Below are positions 1-8,082 of a stretch of DNA of 16,237 bases, piece by piece. Within the stretch, counting starts at the first letter, position 1. Each line of letters opens with the position of its first letter. The translations under genes and the position numbers were made by a program. The notes under the pieces were generated by a model that had not been told where the DNA came from, did not search any database, and saw only the letters and a list, made by a program, of their open reading frames with translations. This DNA comes from B8-G4 sp033720735 (GTDB lineage Bacteria > Bacteroidota > Bacteroidia > Chitinophagales > Saprospiraceae): positions 1-16,237 of the forward strand of contig JAWWBX010000075.1 in the NCBI GenBank assembly GCA_033720735.1, given 5' to 3'.

Positions 1-707
1 GCTCCTATCAGCACCTGCTTGCCGAATCAGAGATGTCTGCCTTGCGTGCGCAGATGAATCCACATTTTATCTTCAACTCGCTCAACTCGATCAAGATGCA
101 TGTTATGAAGCAGGACACGCAAGTCGCGAATCACTACCTGACACGCTTTTCACACCTGATGCGTCTCGTCCTGCGCAACAGCAAGTCAAAGCTCATCACT
201 CTTGCGGATGAGCTACAGGCACTCGAGCTGTATATTGAGATAGAGAAACTGCGCTTTGATGACGGGTTTGACAGCCACATTTCAGTAGATGACGCCGTCG
301 ATCCCGAAGAGCTCTTCATTCCCCCAATGTTGGTGCAGCCCTATGTCGAGAATGCCATTTGGCATGGGCTCATGCACAAAAAGGAGCGGGGGAAGTTGCA
401 GATTGATGTCCGTGTCGAACAGGACCAGTTGCACCTGTCGATATCGGATGATGGTGTAGGGCGCAGGCACTCCGACCAGGCGGGTACCGCAGATCGCCTG
501 CTGAAGAAGTCTTACGGCATGCGGATCACCGGTGACAGGATCGCCTTGATCAAGCAATCTCTGGGGATTGATGCCGCCGTCGAGGTGCATGACCTGGTTC
601 ATGATGACGGCAGTCCCGCGGGAACGCGTGTGGAGCTCACCCTCCCGGTCATAAGCCTGAAGCAGGCGCAACAATGGATTGAACCATCCGACAACAACCC
701 CAACTGA
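1..707 (+). CDS. LytS-type sensor histidine kinase, C-terminal part (5' truncated by window edge)
   Basis: The reading frame is open from base 3 and runs into the window from upstream, so only the last 234 residues are visible and the ATG at 33 is internal. They form the cytoplasmic kinase core of the LytS/YehU (His_kinase, PF06580) family. The phospho-acceptor motif QMNPHFIFNSLNS has its His codon at 63-65. It is followed by an N-box-like IPPMLVQPYVENAIWHGL, an ATP-binding DDGVGR and a terminal GTRVELTLPV strand. The short stretch before the His box (LLAESEMSALRA) resembles the helix that follows the membrane segment in the other two kinases of this window. By family, it autophosphorylates and passes phosphate to a LytTR regulator. 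The regulator gene starts one base after this stop codon, so the two are almost certainly co-translated. The sensor part lies outside the window. Confidence 0.95.
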   Translation, partial: SYQHLLAESEMSALRAQMNPHFIFNSLNSIKMHVMKQDTQVANHYLTRFSHLMRLVLRNSKSKLITLADELQALELYIEIEKLRFDDGFDSHISVDDAVDPEELFIPPMLVQPYVENAIWHGLMHKKERGKLQIDVRVEQDQLHLSISDDGVGRRHSDQAGTADRLLKKSYGMRITGDRIALIKQSLGIDAAVEVHDLVHDDGSPAGTRVELTLPVISLKQAQQWIEPSDNNPN

Positions 708-708
708 T

Positions 709-1461
709 ATGATCCGAGCGGTACTGATTGACGACGAACGCAACAGCCTCGAGACATTGCGTATGGAGCTGGAACTCAACTGTCCGGATATCGAGGTGGT
801 GGCTACGTCACTGGGGCCGGAAGCTGGACAGGCGGCCATCGCTCAACACAAGCCTGACCTGGTATTCCTGGATATCCAGATGCCCGGAATGAACGGGTTT
901 GAACTGCTCCAGTCGATGGACCATGTTTCGTTCGATGTGATTTTTGTCACGGCCTTCGACACGTATTCGATGCAGGCGATCAAGGTCAGCGCCATGGACT
1001 ATCTGCTCAAACCGGTTGACGGAGAGGAGTTGAAGAAAGCTGTGGAAAAGGTGCGGGCCAATCAGGAACTGCGGCAGTCGAAGGAACGCGTCGATTTTTT
1101 GCTCACCAATCTACAGGCCGGCACGACAGGGTTTTCGAAGATCGCCTTGCCGACATTGAAGGGTCTGGATTTTGTGAATGTTGAAGACATTCTCTTTTGT
1201 GAGGCTGATGGCAACTATACCACCATCCATACCGACCAGGGTGAATCGTACGTGATTTCGCGTACGCTGAGTGAGTTTGAGGAGATGCTGTCGAACAGCA
1301 TGTTTTTCAGGACGCACAAATCCTACCTGATCAACCTGCAGCATATCAAGCAATACATCAAAGGGTCAGGTGGACAGATCATCATGAAAAACGGCACCTC
1401 GGTGCAGGTGGCACGCGCACGCAAGGAGCTGCTCATGGAGCGGATCTTCCCCAGGTCATAA
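709..1461 (+). CDS. LytTR-family response regulator (pair 1)
   Basis: A 250-residue protein with an N-terminal receiver domain (about residues 1-120) and a C-terminal LytTR DNA-binding domain (about 145-250). The receiver has acidic residues D8/D9, phospho-acceptor D55 in LVFLDIQMP, T81 and K101 in DYLLKP. The LytTR part shows the typical pattern of this group: a conserved strand with ILFCEADGNYT, then ISRTL, FFRTHKSYLINL and VARARKELL. I chose the ATG at 709 rather than the in-frame ATG at 679 because it gives MIRAVLIDDE, matching the start of the third regulator in the window, and does not overlap the kinase. It should receive phosphate from the kinase directly upstream and act as a transcription factor. 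No Shine-Dalgarno sequence is visible, as is common in Bacteroidota. Its stop codon (TAA) abuts the stop codon of the convergent DUF2071 gene. Confidence 0.95.
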   Translation: MIRAVLIDDERNSLETLRMELELNCPDIEVVATSLGPEAGQAAIAQHKPDLVFLDIQMPGMNGFELLQSMDHVSFDVIFVTAFDTYSMQAIKVSAMDYLLKPVDGEELKKAVEKVRANQELRQSKERVDFLLTNLQAGTTGFSKIALPTLKGLDFVNVEDILFCEADGNYTTIHTDQGESYVISRTLSEFEEMLSNSMFFRTHKSYLINLQHIKQYIKGSGGQIIMKNGTSVQVARARKELLMERIFPRS

Positions 1462-2184
1462 AGCCTGGCTGGATGCAGCGACCCGCTGGCGATGTTCCAC
1501 CGAGACCGGAGATCCGGCAGCCCACAGCACCGATGTGGGGCGTGAGCCGTTGAGCACTGAAAATGCCTGACCGTAGAGCGCAGCAAAGTCCGTTTCTACT
1601 GAATAGTCAAGCACCGGGTACACCTGCCACCGGGGATGCTGCACAGCGTATTCTGTAGTGCGACCCGGCCCAAGGCCAGTGTATCCCCAATAGTGTTCGG
1701 TGATGAACTCCGCTTCAGATTCTGCGGGGATGTCGACAGCTTCTGTTGCTGCGGTGACGCCCAGGGCATGCCATCTTCGCTTCCATTGCCAGCGATACGC
1801 AATCTTCTGCTGGTTGCCCTGTACCATCAGCTCATGCGCCATGCGGGTGGTACGGTAGTGTTCTCCAAACAGGGTATTGGCCACCATGGAAACCAATGGG
1901 CGCGGCACGAGTTCGCGAATGAATACGGTACCCCGCCGCCATGCATCCTGGTGACGCCGTTGCACGTAAAACCGCAGGTTGACCTCCTCAAAGGATTGAT
2001 GGAACGGGATGCGGACCCCCTTGATGCGCGTGTTGAGAAAGAGAAATCCCACCAGACTCACGTAGCAGCGGTCCTGCCAGGTGTCCAGCTCAGTGTACGC
2101 CGGCACAAAAGGCTGCAGGATCCCCGGGTCCACTGCATAGTTGGCCATCACCAGGTTGCGCCATTCTGCGGTCAGAAACTGCAT
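1456..2184 (-). CDS. DUF2071 (YqjF-like) family protein
   Basis: A 242-residue soluble protein without signal peptide or membrane segment. It matches the DUF2071/YqjF pattern: an N-terminal MQFLTAEWRNLVMANYAVDP followed by ...LQPFVPAYTELDTWQDRCYVSLVGF, then a central region with VNLRFYVQRR and GTVFIRELVP, and a C-terminal HPRWQVYPV. Family members resemble the acetoacetate-decarboxylase fold as I recall, but no reaction is established, so I assign none. The start is the ATG at 2184; a homolog-like sequence begins immediately. The gene converges on the response regulator, with a six-base overlap in which the two stop codons sit next to each other (1456-1458 and 1459-1461). Its promoter must lie in 2185-2320, shared with the divergent repeat-protein gene. 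Confidence 0.85.
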   Translation of the reverse strand: MQFLTAEWRNLVMANYAVDPGILQPFVPAYTELDTWQDRCYVSLVGFLFLNTRIKGVRIPFHQSFEEVNLRFYVQRRHQDAWRRGTVFIRELVPRPLVSMVANTLFGEHYRTTRMAHELMVQGNQQKIAYRWQWKRRWHALGVTAATEAVDIPAESEAEFITEHYWGYTGLGPGRTTEYAVQHPRWQVYPVLDYSVETDFAALYGQAFSVLNGSRPTSVLWAAGSPVSVEHRQRVAASSQAL

Positions 2185-2207
2185 AGAGATGCAACAATGT
2201 AAGGCCA

Positions 2208-2238
2208 GAATGGATCAACGGATGCCGTTCATCCATTC
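2208..2238. repeat. Inverted repeat, 14-bp arms, in divergent promoter region
   Basis: The left arm GAATGGATCAACGG (2208-2221) and right arm CCGTTCATCCATTC (2225-2238) are reverse complements at 13 of 14 positions, separated by the three bases ATG. It lies 24-54 bases upstream of the DUF2071 start and 83-113 bases upstream of the start at 2321. It is between divergent starts, so it is unlikely to be a terminator. An operator for a dimeric regulator, or a leader hairpin for one of the two transcripts, is more plausible. Each arm also contains a CCGTT motif of the kind seen in the direct repeats just downstream. Confidence 0.7.
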
Positions 2239-2247
2239 AAATCCACG

Positions 2248-2277
2248 GTAAACGGATTCTGACTTCCATCAAACGGT
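2248..2277 (-). promoter_or_regulatory. Candidate LytTR-type direct-repeat binding site
   Basis: Read on the minus strand there are two 9-bp elements, ACCGTTTGA (2269-2277) and TCCGTTTAC (2248-2256), separated by 12 bases, so 21 bp start to start. Known LytTR regulators such as AgrA bind imperfect 9-bp direct repeats spaced by about 12 bp with a central GTT; from memory of that consensus each element here fits at 8 of 9 positions. The site is 43-73 bases upstream of the start at 2321, a sensible place for activator binding. A further CCGTT element lies on the minus strand at 2214-2222 and one on the plus strand at 2224-2232. Which regulator would bind is unknown; one LytTR gene is only 800 bases away. 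Confidence 0.4.
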
Positions 2278-2320
2278 CTTCGTGGTGAAATTGCTTCTAT
2301 TGACCACAAATCACGAGAAT

Positions 2321-4732
2321 ATGAAGCTTCAATTACGTTTATGGATCACCGGGATCGGATGTGTGCTTGGGATGTCTGCCATGGCGCAGAACGTCGGAAT
2401 CGGCACCACGGCACCCGAGGAGTTACTTCATATCAAAAACGGGAACCTGAAGCTTGAGGACGGGTTCTCATTGATCTACAACGCCCAACCCGGAGATACC
2501 ACCGGTCTGAGGTTCTATACGGATGAGACGCTTTACGGGGGAATGCGTTACTATGGCACACCCCATGTACTGAATATTTCCAGCCATGATACTATTTCAG
2601 GGCTGACCTACCGATTCGATTCAGATCAGATGTTCCTTGGACGAGACTACCAGATAAATTCTACCGAGCGGTTCGGGTTGTCCTTTAAGGCCCCGGTTGC
2701 CGGGTGGGGTGGCATGTACATCGAAGGTGTCGGGCCTAACAACAGCCGCCCCTTCTACGGCTATGCCCATGACGGTGCTATCAAGGCATTTCATTACTAC
2801 GACGTTAACGACGATCGTTGGAAGATGTCTGTTGGCGGGTTGAAATTGGTGGTCAACAGCACCGACGGCAATATGGGCCTTGGCATATTCAATCCCCTGG
2901 ATCGCCTGCATGTCAAAGACAGCATCAGGATTGAGCACACAACTGCCCCGGGGCTCAGTCTGTACCAGGGAGCAACTCTGGCGGGTTCACTGATCGCGCA
3001 GGGATTCTTTACCACGATATCCAGTCATTTGGTCGGAGGCTCACTCTTGTTCCGGACCAACGACACAGATCGCATGTCTATCGTGTCGGATAGACGGGTC
3101 GTCATCAACGAAGAACTGGGAATCGGAACGGGGGCTCCGGCGGATAAACTGCATATTGTGGGGGACATGCGCCTGGACGGGCTCGTGAGCGCATTGAAGT
3201 TCTACAACGGAGGTAGCATTCGATCCACACTTGAGCAAAATGGACTGAACTTCTCGATTGCCAACCAGCAAAGTGGTAGCCTCTTTTTCAAGACGGCCAA
3301 TACCACGCGCATGTATATCAGTCCAACTGGTGATGTTGGTATTGGAACAATCACACCCAACGGGGTTCTTGATGTTAATGGCTCTGTGTTATTCGACAGC
3401 CTGGGGATCGGGCTCGGTGCAGACCCGATCCTTGAGAAAACGCATATCAAGGGCGCAGTGCGCATCGACAATATCGGCGTGACGGCCCCGAAGATCAACT
3501 TCTACCACGACAATACGCAAGTGGGGTTGATCCAGACGACGCCGGTCAATTTACAGATCGCGAATACGCACATCGGTGGCAATATCGACCTGTTCACTGA
3601 TGGCACGGAACGGATGCGCCTGCACACCAACGGCGATTTTGAATTCAATGATGACCAGCTGTTCATCGATGAGTCCAATGGCCGGGTAGGTATCGGCACC
3701 ACCGTCCCGGCGGATGACCTGCATGTGATGGGAGGAATGATCGTCGAACGCAACAACCCCATTGTGGCGCTGCGCGAGTCAGGCAGCAACGTGGGTCTCT
3801 TATACCATATCAATGATAATCTGCTGGTTTCCAACCTCATCGCCGGTGACATCGAGTTCCGCACGGACAACACCACCAGGATGACCATTACGGACGATGG
3901 GAATGTCGGGATCGGCATTCTCAACCCATCCTTCAAGCTGGAAGTGGGCGGCGCCATCAGATCATATGATGAGTTTAACCCCGGCATGCAACTGTTCCAG
4001 AACGGCAACTGGGCGGCTATGTTGCAAATGGTGGCCGACGACCTGGTGATCGGCTGCTTGCTGAATGATGCGATCACCTTTCGCACCAACAATATCGGCC
4101 GGATGGTCATCGAGGAGCAGGGGAATGTGGGAGTCGGTGTTTTTGATGCGCTCGACCAGCTGCACGTGGGAGGGACGCTGCGCATTGAACATCCCGGCAC
4201 ACCACAACTACGCTTCCATCAGGGAGCGACATTTGGTGCGTTCATTCAGTCCAGTGGCGATGACCTTATGGTCTCGAACAAGCTGGTCGGAGAGCTCAGG
4301 CTGATGACCAACGACCTCACACGCGTTGAGGTCTTTAACAACGGTGACGTCAAGATCGACGGATCGACATTTACAGTCAAGGCCGGTACCAACCAGGTGG
4401 CGATCGGATCAAGTCTGACGGCTAGCGGATACAAACTCAGTGTGGATGGCAAGATCATGAGTGAGGAGATCATGGTGCAGTTGAGTGGTGACTGGCCGGA
4501 CTATGTGTTTGCGGATGACTACCACCTCAGGAGCCCGCAGGAAATCGAAGCACACATTGAAACACACGGACATCTGCCGGGCGTACCGTCTGCCGCAGCG
4601 GTCAACGAGGCCAATGGCATCCATCTCGGAGAAATGAACCGCGTCCTGCTGGAGAAGGTCGAGGAGCTGACCCTCCTGATCATCGAACAGGACAAGCGCA
4701 TCAGAGAACTGGAGAAGAAGTCGGATCAATAA
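2321..4732 (+). CDS. Secreted VGIGT-repeat, tail-fibre-like surface protein
   Basis: An 803-residue protein from the ATG at 2321, which gives a clean signal peptide (MKLQLRLWITGIGCVLGMSAMA, cleavage before Q23). A GTG start at 2282 would add 13 residues without a typical signal and is less likely. The mature chain has about eight diverged copies of a unit starting VGIGTxxP...LHVxG and often ending FRTxxxxRMxI, about 50-120 residues apart, a repeat style seen in tail-fibre-like proteins of Bacteroidota. The last 79 residues carry the family tail, with WPDYVF at about 725-730, HLPGVPS, LGEMN and a Leu/Glu/Lys-rich probable coiled coil (LLEKVEELT to the end) that suggests trimerisation. I see no S74 autoprotease signature. 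Its role is not known; an extended extracellular or surface structure is likely. It is separated by six bases from the next gene, so they form an operon. Possible LytTR sites lie just upstream. Confidence 0.85.
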   Translation: MKLQLRLWITGIGCVLGMSAMAQNVGIGTTAPEELLHIKNGNLKLEDGFSLIYNAQPGDTTGLRFYTDETLYGGMRYYGTPHVLNISSHDTISGLTYRFDSDQMFLGRDYQINSTERFGLSFKAPVAGWGGMYIEGVGPNNSRPFYGYAHDGAIKAFHYYDVNDDRWKMSVGGLKLVVNSTDGNMGLGIFNPLDRLHVKDSIRIEHTTAPGLSLYQGATLAGSLIAQGFFTTISSHLVGGSLLFRTNDTDRMSIVSDRRVVINEELGIGTGAPADKLHIVGDMRLDGLVSALKFYNGGSIRSTLEQNGLNFSIANQQSGSLFFKTANTTRMYISPTGDVGIGTITPNGVLDVNGSVLFDSLGIGLGADPILEKTHIKGAVRIDNIGVTAPKINFYHDNTQVGLIQTTPVNLQIANTHIGGNIDLFTDGTERMRLHTNGDFEFNDDQLFIDESNGRVGIGTTVPADDLHVMGGMIVERNNPIVALRESGSNVGLLYHINDNLLVSNLIAGDIEFRTDNTTRMTITDDGNVGIGILNPSFKLEVGGAIRSYDEFNPGMQLFQNGNWAAMLQMVADDLVIGCLLNDAITFRTNNIGRMVIEEQGNVGVGVFDALDQLHVGGTLRIEHPGTPQLRFHQGATFGAFIQSSGDDLMVSNKLVGELRLMTNDLTRVEVFNNGDVKIDGSTFTVKAGTNQVAIGSSLTASGYKLSVDGKIMSEEIMVQLSGDWPDYVFADDYHLRSPQEIEAHIETHGHLPGVPSAAAVNEANGIHLGEMNRVLLEKVEELTLLIIEQDKRIRELEKKSDQ

Positions 4733-4738
4733 ACCCGC

Positions 4739-7291
4739 ATGATGATGAGACGACGATTACTGATCAGTAGCCTGGGGTGCATTTTGATGGGCGTGAGCGT
4801 ATTCGCGCAAACGCGGCTTGAAGACAAGTTGCAGGGTGTCAACGATTTGCGCGCGATCATGGAGATTGTTGATCAGCACTATACCGACCTGCAGCGGCAA
4901 GGCATCGACCGGCTGCCGGGTGAGCCAAAATGGAAGCATTGGCAGCGCTGGGCGTGGTACATGTCAAGCCGGCTTGGTGAGAACGGAGAGTTTGTCGATA
5001 TCTCACGGAGGCTGTCGGGTGCGCATGCCCGGATGCAACACACTCATCCGGTCAGAAGCACGGTGTCTGACTGGAGTTTCATCGGGCCGTCGCTTTCTAC
5101 CTATGCAAATTCGTGGGGTGTGGGCAACGGGATCGGACGAGTCGACCGGGTTGTCTTTCATCCTTCCGACGCCAACACCATCTACATTGGCACCCCGGCC
5201 GGAGGGCTGTGGCGGACGACCGACGGTGGAACCACCTGGGAGCCACTCACGGACTTCCTGCCATCAACAGGCATTTCCGGCATTGTGGTGAGTCACGCCA
5301 ACCCGAACGTACTTTACATCCTTACAGGTGATGGTGACTCCAACATTCCCGGCGGCTTTGTCAATGACTGGGCCTACATCCGTCCCTCGATTGGTGTGCT
5401 CAAGTCAACAGACGGTGGCACCACCTGGAACCAGACCGGAACTTTAACCAACAACACGTTCTACGGGTTCCGATTGATACAGGATCCCAATGATGCGGAT
5501 ATTCTGTTTGCGGCAACCAGTACAGGTATTTTCCGCACAACGAATGGCGGTGATACCTGGCAGAATGTGCGCGGAGGGAAACACTATGACATCGCGTTCA
5601 AACCAGGGGACTCTGACCGCGTGTACGCCACGAAGCCCGGAGGAGTACGCTATTCAGTCAACGGCGGTACCAATTGGAACCTGGCGACACTGGATTCGAC
5701 GATCAACTCCAACGGCAGGGTGGAGCTTGCCGTAACCCCGGACGACCCCACTGTGGTGTATCTGATAGCCGGTCCACGCATCGATTCCACGATGTTCAAT
5801 GGCATTTTCCGGTCCACAGACAGTGGCGAGAATTACGTGCAGATGACCAACGCACCCAATATCCTGAGTGGTGCTTCCGACGGGATCGGGGATGGTGATC
5901 AGTCACAGTATGACCTGGCAATTTGCGCGTCACCCACCAATAGCGATCATATTTTTACAGGAGGAGTGATTATCTGGAAATCACTCAACGGAGGCATGAC
6001 AGTTGCCAACGTGACGACCCTGTGGGAAGATCCCGGCGAAACGTGGTACGTGCACCCCGATGTGCATGACCTGGCCTTCAATCCGCTTAACAATCACTTG
6101 TATGCTGCAACGGATGGAGGATTGTACGTGAGTACCAACCTTGGATTTGACTGGACCGACCTTTCAGAGGGGATTGAAACCACCCAGATCTACCACATGA
6201 CCGGGGTTGCATCTGACTTTAACCGCCTTTTGATCGGCAACCAGGACAATGGTGTTAAGTTACGCACAGCGAATAATGCCAACTTCATGCACCTGAACAG
6301 CGGGGACGGGTTTGACGGGTCGTTTGTTGCCGGTGATCCCTCACAATTTTATGTGACCGTGAATACAGGTGTCGATCGCTATTGGAACAACGGACTTAAC
6401 AGGACTGCAATCTCACCAGGGACGGGCACCTGGTACAATACAGTAGTTGCACATATTGTGGATCCCAACATGGTGTTTGTGGGCAGTGACACGGTGTTTC
6501 GCAGCCCGGATCAGGGAGCGACCTGGGATACGCTGGGCGCGTCTGGAACATGGGCGATCGCTACGGCTCCCAGCAATGGCAACAGGCTTTACACGGCAGG
6601 TGCCGGCTGGTTTGGTCCCAGTCCAAATGGCAGGGTGTACCGCAGCGACAATACCGGAACCAGCTGGGACACCATTTCGCTCAATCCCGGATTTCCGTCC
6701 AGTTTCAACAAAGTGACAGATCTCGCTGTCCGGCCGACCAACTCTTTCACGATCTGGGCTTCATTCGGCGGTTTCAGCAATGGTACACGTGTGGTGCGCT
6801 CGACCGATGGCGGGGCCAACTGGACCGATATGTCAGGGACCTTGCCGGCTGTTCCGGTCAACTGTCTGGCAGTTGATGACGACGGCTCGGCCTATGCGGG
6901 AACGGATCTAGGGGTGTTCTACCGGGCGCCGTCCATGAGCGACTGGATCCCGTTTTCCAACCATCTGCCGGTCGTACCCGTGACCGACATTGTCATCTAC
7001 AACACAGAGCTTCGGGTGAGCACCTTCGGACGGGGTGTCTGGAAAAGCCCCAAGCCGAATACCTGTTCAGTGGCTATCGGTCTGAGCGGATCATTGTCAG
7101 GCGACCAGTATCACGAGGCATCTTTCAGCATCTCCAGCGATGCGGTGATCGAGGGCGGAGTAGGTACCTGGGTCGCGTTCAAGGCGGGAGATCAGATCCA
7201 GATGACACCAGGGTTCAATGCCAAATCGGGCAACGTTTTCAAAGCGTATCTCGGCACCTGTGCTTCCGGGGGCGTGCCCACAAATGAATAA
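4739..7291 (+). CDS. Secreted Asp-box (sortilin/BNR-like) beta-propeller protein with C-terminal Bacteroidota domain
   Basis: An 850-residue protein beginning with three ATG codons, so the exact start could be 4739, 4742 or 4745. A signal peptide follows (LLISSLGCILMGVSVFAQ, cleavage near residue 24). Residues 25-110 are a helical region with KWKHWQRWAWYMSSR, usual before the propeller in such proteins. About 110-770 is a multi-bladed propeller with around ten Asp-box motifs (RTTDGGTTW, KSTDGGTTW, RTTNGGDTW, RSTDGGANW and others), as in sortilin/VPS10, GH74 and BNR proteins. The last 75 residues (C776 to C841, possibly a disulphide) include FSISSDAVIEGG, VAFKAGDQIQMTPGF and SGNVFKAY, resembling the '3-coathanger stack' C-terminal domain of Lewinella-like bacteria. 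I see no catalytic signature, so sialidase or glycosidase activity is not claimed; binding or adhesion is as likely. It is co-transcribed with the repeat protein upstream. Confidence 0.88.
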   Translation: MMMRRRLLISSLGCILMGVSVFAQTRLEDKLQGVNDLRAIMEIVDQHYTDLQRQGIDRLPGEPKWKHWQRWAWYMSSRLGENGEFVDISRRLSGAHARMQHTHPVRSTVSDWSFIGPSLSTYANSWGVGNGIGRVDRVVFHPSDANTIYIGTPAGGLWRTTDGGTTWEPLTDFLPSTGISGIVVSHANPNVLYILTGDGDSNIPGGFVNDWAYIRPSIGVLKSTDGGTTWNQTGTLTNNTFYGFRLIQDPNDADILFAATSTGIFRTTNGGDTWQNVRGGKHYDIAFKPGDSDRVYATKPGGVRYSVNGGTNWNLATLDSTINSNGRVELAVTPDDPTVVYLIAGPRIDSTMFNGIFRSTDSGENYVQMTNAPNILSGASDGIGDGDQSQYDLAICASPTNSDHIFTGGVIIWKSLNGGMTVANVTTLWEDPGETWYVHPDVHDLAFNPLNNHLYAATDGGLYVSTNLGFDWTDLSEGIETTQIYHMTGVASDFNRLLIGNQDNGVKLRTANNANFMHLNSGDGFDGSFVAGDPSQFYVTVNTGVDRYWNNGLNRTAISPGTGTWYNTVVAHIVDPNMVFVGSDTVFRSPDQGATWDTLGASGTWAIATAPSNGNRLYTAGAGWFGPSPNGRVYRSDNTGTSWDTISLNPGFPSSFNKVTDLAVRPTNSFTIWASFGGFSNGTRVVRSTDGGANWTDMSGTLPAVPVNCLAVDDDGSAYAGTDLGVFYRAPSMSDWIPFSNHLPVVPVTDIVIYNTELRVSTFGRGVWKSPKPNTCSVAIGLSGSLSGDQYHEASFSISSDAVIEGGVGTWVAFKAGDQIQMTPGFNAKSGNVFKAYLGTCASGGVPTNE

Positions 7292-7507
7292 TAACATGGG
7301 CGTCGTGCCAGCACAACTCCAACCAGCCCTTTCACTACCGGCACGCCACTGCTTGTGATCGGGCAAACCAACAAAGTTACGCCCTTTCCCGGTATGCAGC
7401 GTGGTCAGGACACACCCGGGTCAATCCCAACGAATAATAAACTCCACTGATTTTCGTTATACAACCGCTTCACCCCTGTTGATTGTTCAAACAAAAATTT
7501 CACGATC
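7292..7507. other. Intergenic region upstream of the DUF4382 gene, no gene seen
   Basis: A 216-bp gap without a supported reading frame. It should hold the end of the surface-protein operon and the promoter of the lipoprotein gene. There is a loose inverted pair CGTGCC (7304-7309) / GGCACG (7340-7345) with a 30-base loop, and AACGAA (7429-7434) / TTCGTT (7453-7458) with an 18-base loop. Neither is strong enough to name as terminator or operator. The last 70 bases are AT-rich compared with the rest of the window, as expected of a promoter, but I find no good match to the Bacteroidota TTG / TAnnTTTG pattern. Confidence 0.6.
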
Positions 7508-8035
7508 ATGCTTCGCAAGACCCTGGTTGTAAGTGCGTTAGGGGTATTCTCATTACTGGCCATTACGACCTCATGCTCAGATAACGTCGTAGATGGGGAG
7601 ACAGTCTTCAACCTGCGGATGACAGACGATCCGCTGCAGGATGTACAGGCGGTCAATATCGACCTGCAGACGGTCATCGTCATCACTGAAGAGGGAAGGG
7701 ATTCGTTTGAGATGAATACCAACAGTGGGATCTACAACCTGCTGGACTACCAGGGAGGCCTGGATACCTTGATCGCCACGACTACGCTGAATGCACTTTC
7801 TATTCATCAGATCAGACTGGTCTTGGGGGAAGAGAATTCGATTATGGTCGACAGCGTCCTGCACGACCTGAAGACACCGAGCGCCCAACAGTCAGGGTTG
7901 AAACTCAACGTCCAGGCAGATCTCCAGAATATTGACGTCTACGATCTTCTCATTGATTTTGACGCAGAGGAGTCCGTCGTTGAGCAGGGCAATGGTCAGT
8001 ATATCCTGAAGCCGGTCATCCGTATCGTTGAGTAG
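7508..8035 (+). CDS. DUF4382 domain lipoprotein
   Basis: A 175-residue protein. The N-terminus (MLRKTLVVSALGVFSLLAITTSC) is a lipoprotein-like signal with the modified Cys probably at 23. The rest matches DUF4382 closely: RMTDDPLQDVQAVNIDLQTV near the start, NTNSGIYNLLDYQGGLDTLIA in the middle, SIHQIRLVLGEEN, then LKTPSAQQSGLKLNV and a final YILKPVIRIV. Members of this family are secreted or lipid-anchored proteins of unknown function in Bacteroidota, so the protein probably sits on the outer or inner membrane facing the periplasm. The gene stands alone, 216 bp after the propeller gene, and converges on the second kinase gene across the hairpin at 8039-8082. Confidence 0.92.
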   Translation: MLRKTLVVSALGVFSLLAITTSCSDNVVDGETVFNLRMTDDPLQDVQAVNIDLQTVIVITEEGRDSFEMNTNSGIYNLLDYQGGLDTLIATTTLNALSIHQIRLVLGEENSIMVDSVLHDLKTPSAQQSGLKLNVQADLQNIDVYDLLIDFDAEESVVEQGNGQYILKPVIRIVE

Positions 8036-8038
8036 GAA

Positions 8039-8082
8039 GATACCCAGACTGTTTCATGTGCGAGCATGTTCAGTCAGGTATC
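8039..8082. terminator. Candidate bidirectional terminator hairpin between convergent genes
   Basis: GATACC (8039-8044) pairs with GGTATC (8077-8082), then GACTG (8047-8051) with CAGTC (8071-8075), then CATGT (8055-8059) with GCATG (8064-8068, one G-T wobble), closing on a GCGA loop of the GNRA type. That is 16 pairs in three stems separated by small internal loops. It lies between the end of the DUF4382 gene (8035) and the end of the kinase gene, and overlaps the kinase stop codon (8070-8072). The position between two convergent genes fits a shared terminator or mRNA 3'-end stabiliser. There is no strong T-run on either side, so intrinsic termination is uncertain. Confidence 0.5.

Noticed and set aside
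679..708. Upstream ATG for response regulator 1 (adds MNHPTTTPTD)
   Set aside because: It overlaps the kinase by 29 bases and adds a non-family extension; the ATG at 709 gives the family-typical start.
1451..1468. CCAGG/CCTGG pair at the convergent end of regulator 1 and DUF2071
   Set aside because: A 5-bp stem with an 8-base loop and no T-run; too weak to call a terminator.
2282..2320. GTG start for the repeat protein
   Set aside because: It would put 13 extra residues in front of an already complete signal peptide that begins at the ATG at 2321.
4739..7291. Sialidase or GH74 glycosidase function for the Asp-box protein
   Set aside because: Asp-boxes only indicate the propeller fold; I could not identify catalytic residues of either family.
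7292..7507. Small reverse-strand open frames reaching into this gap
   Set aside because: They mostly mirror the propeller gene, have no recognisable domain and no plausible start context.
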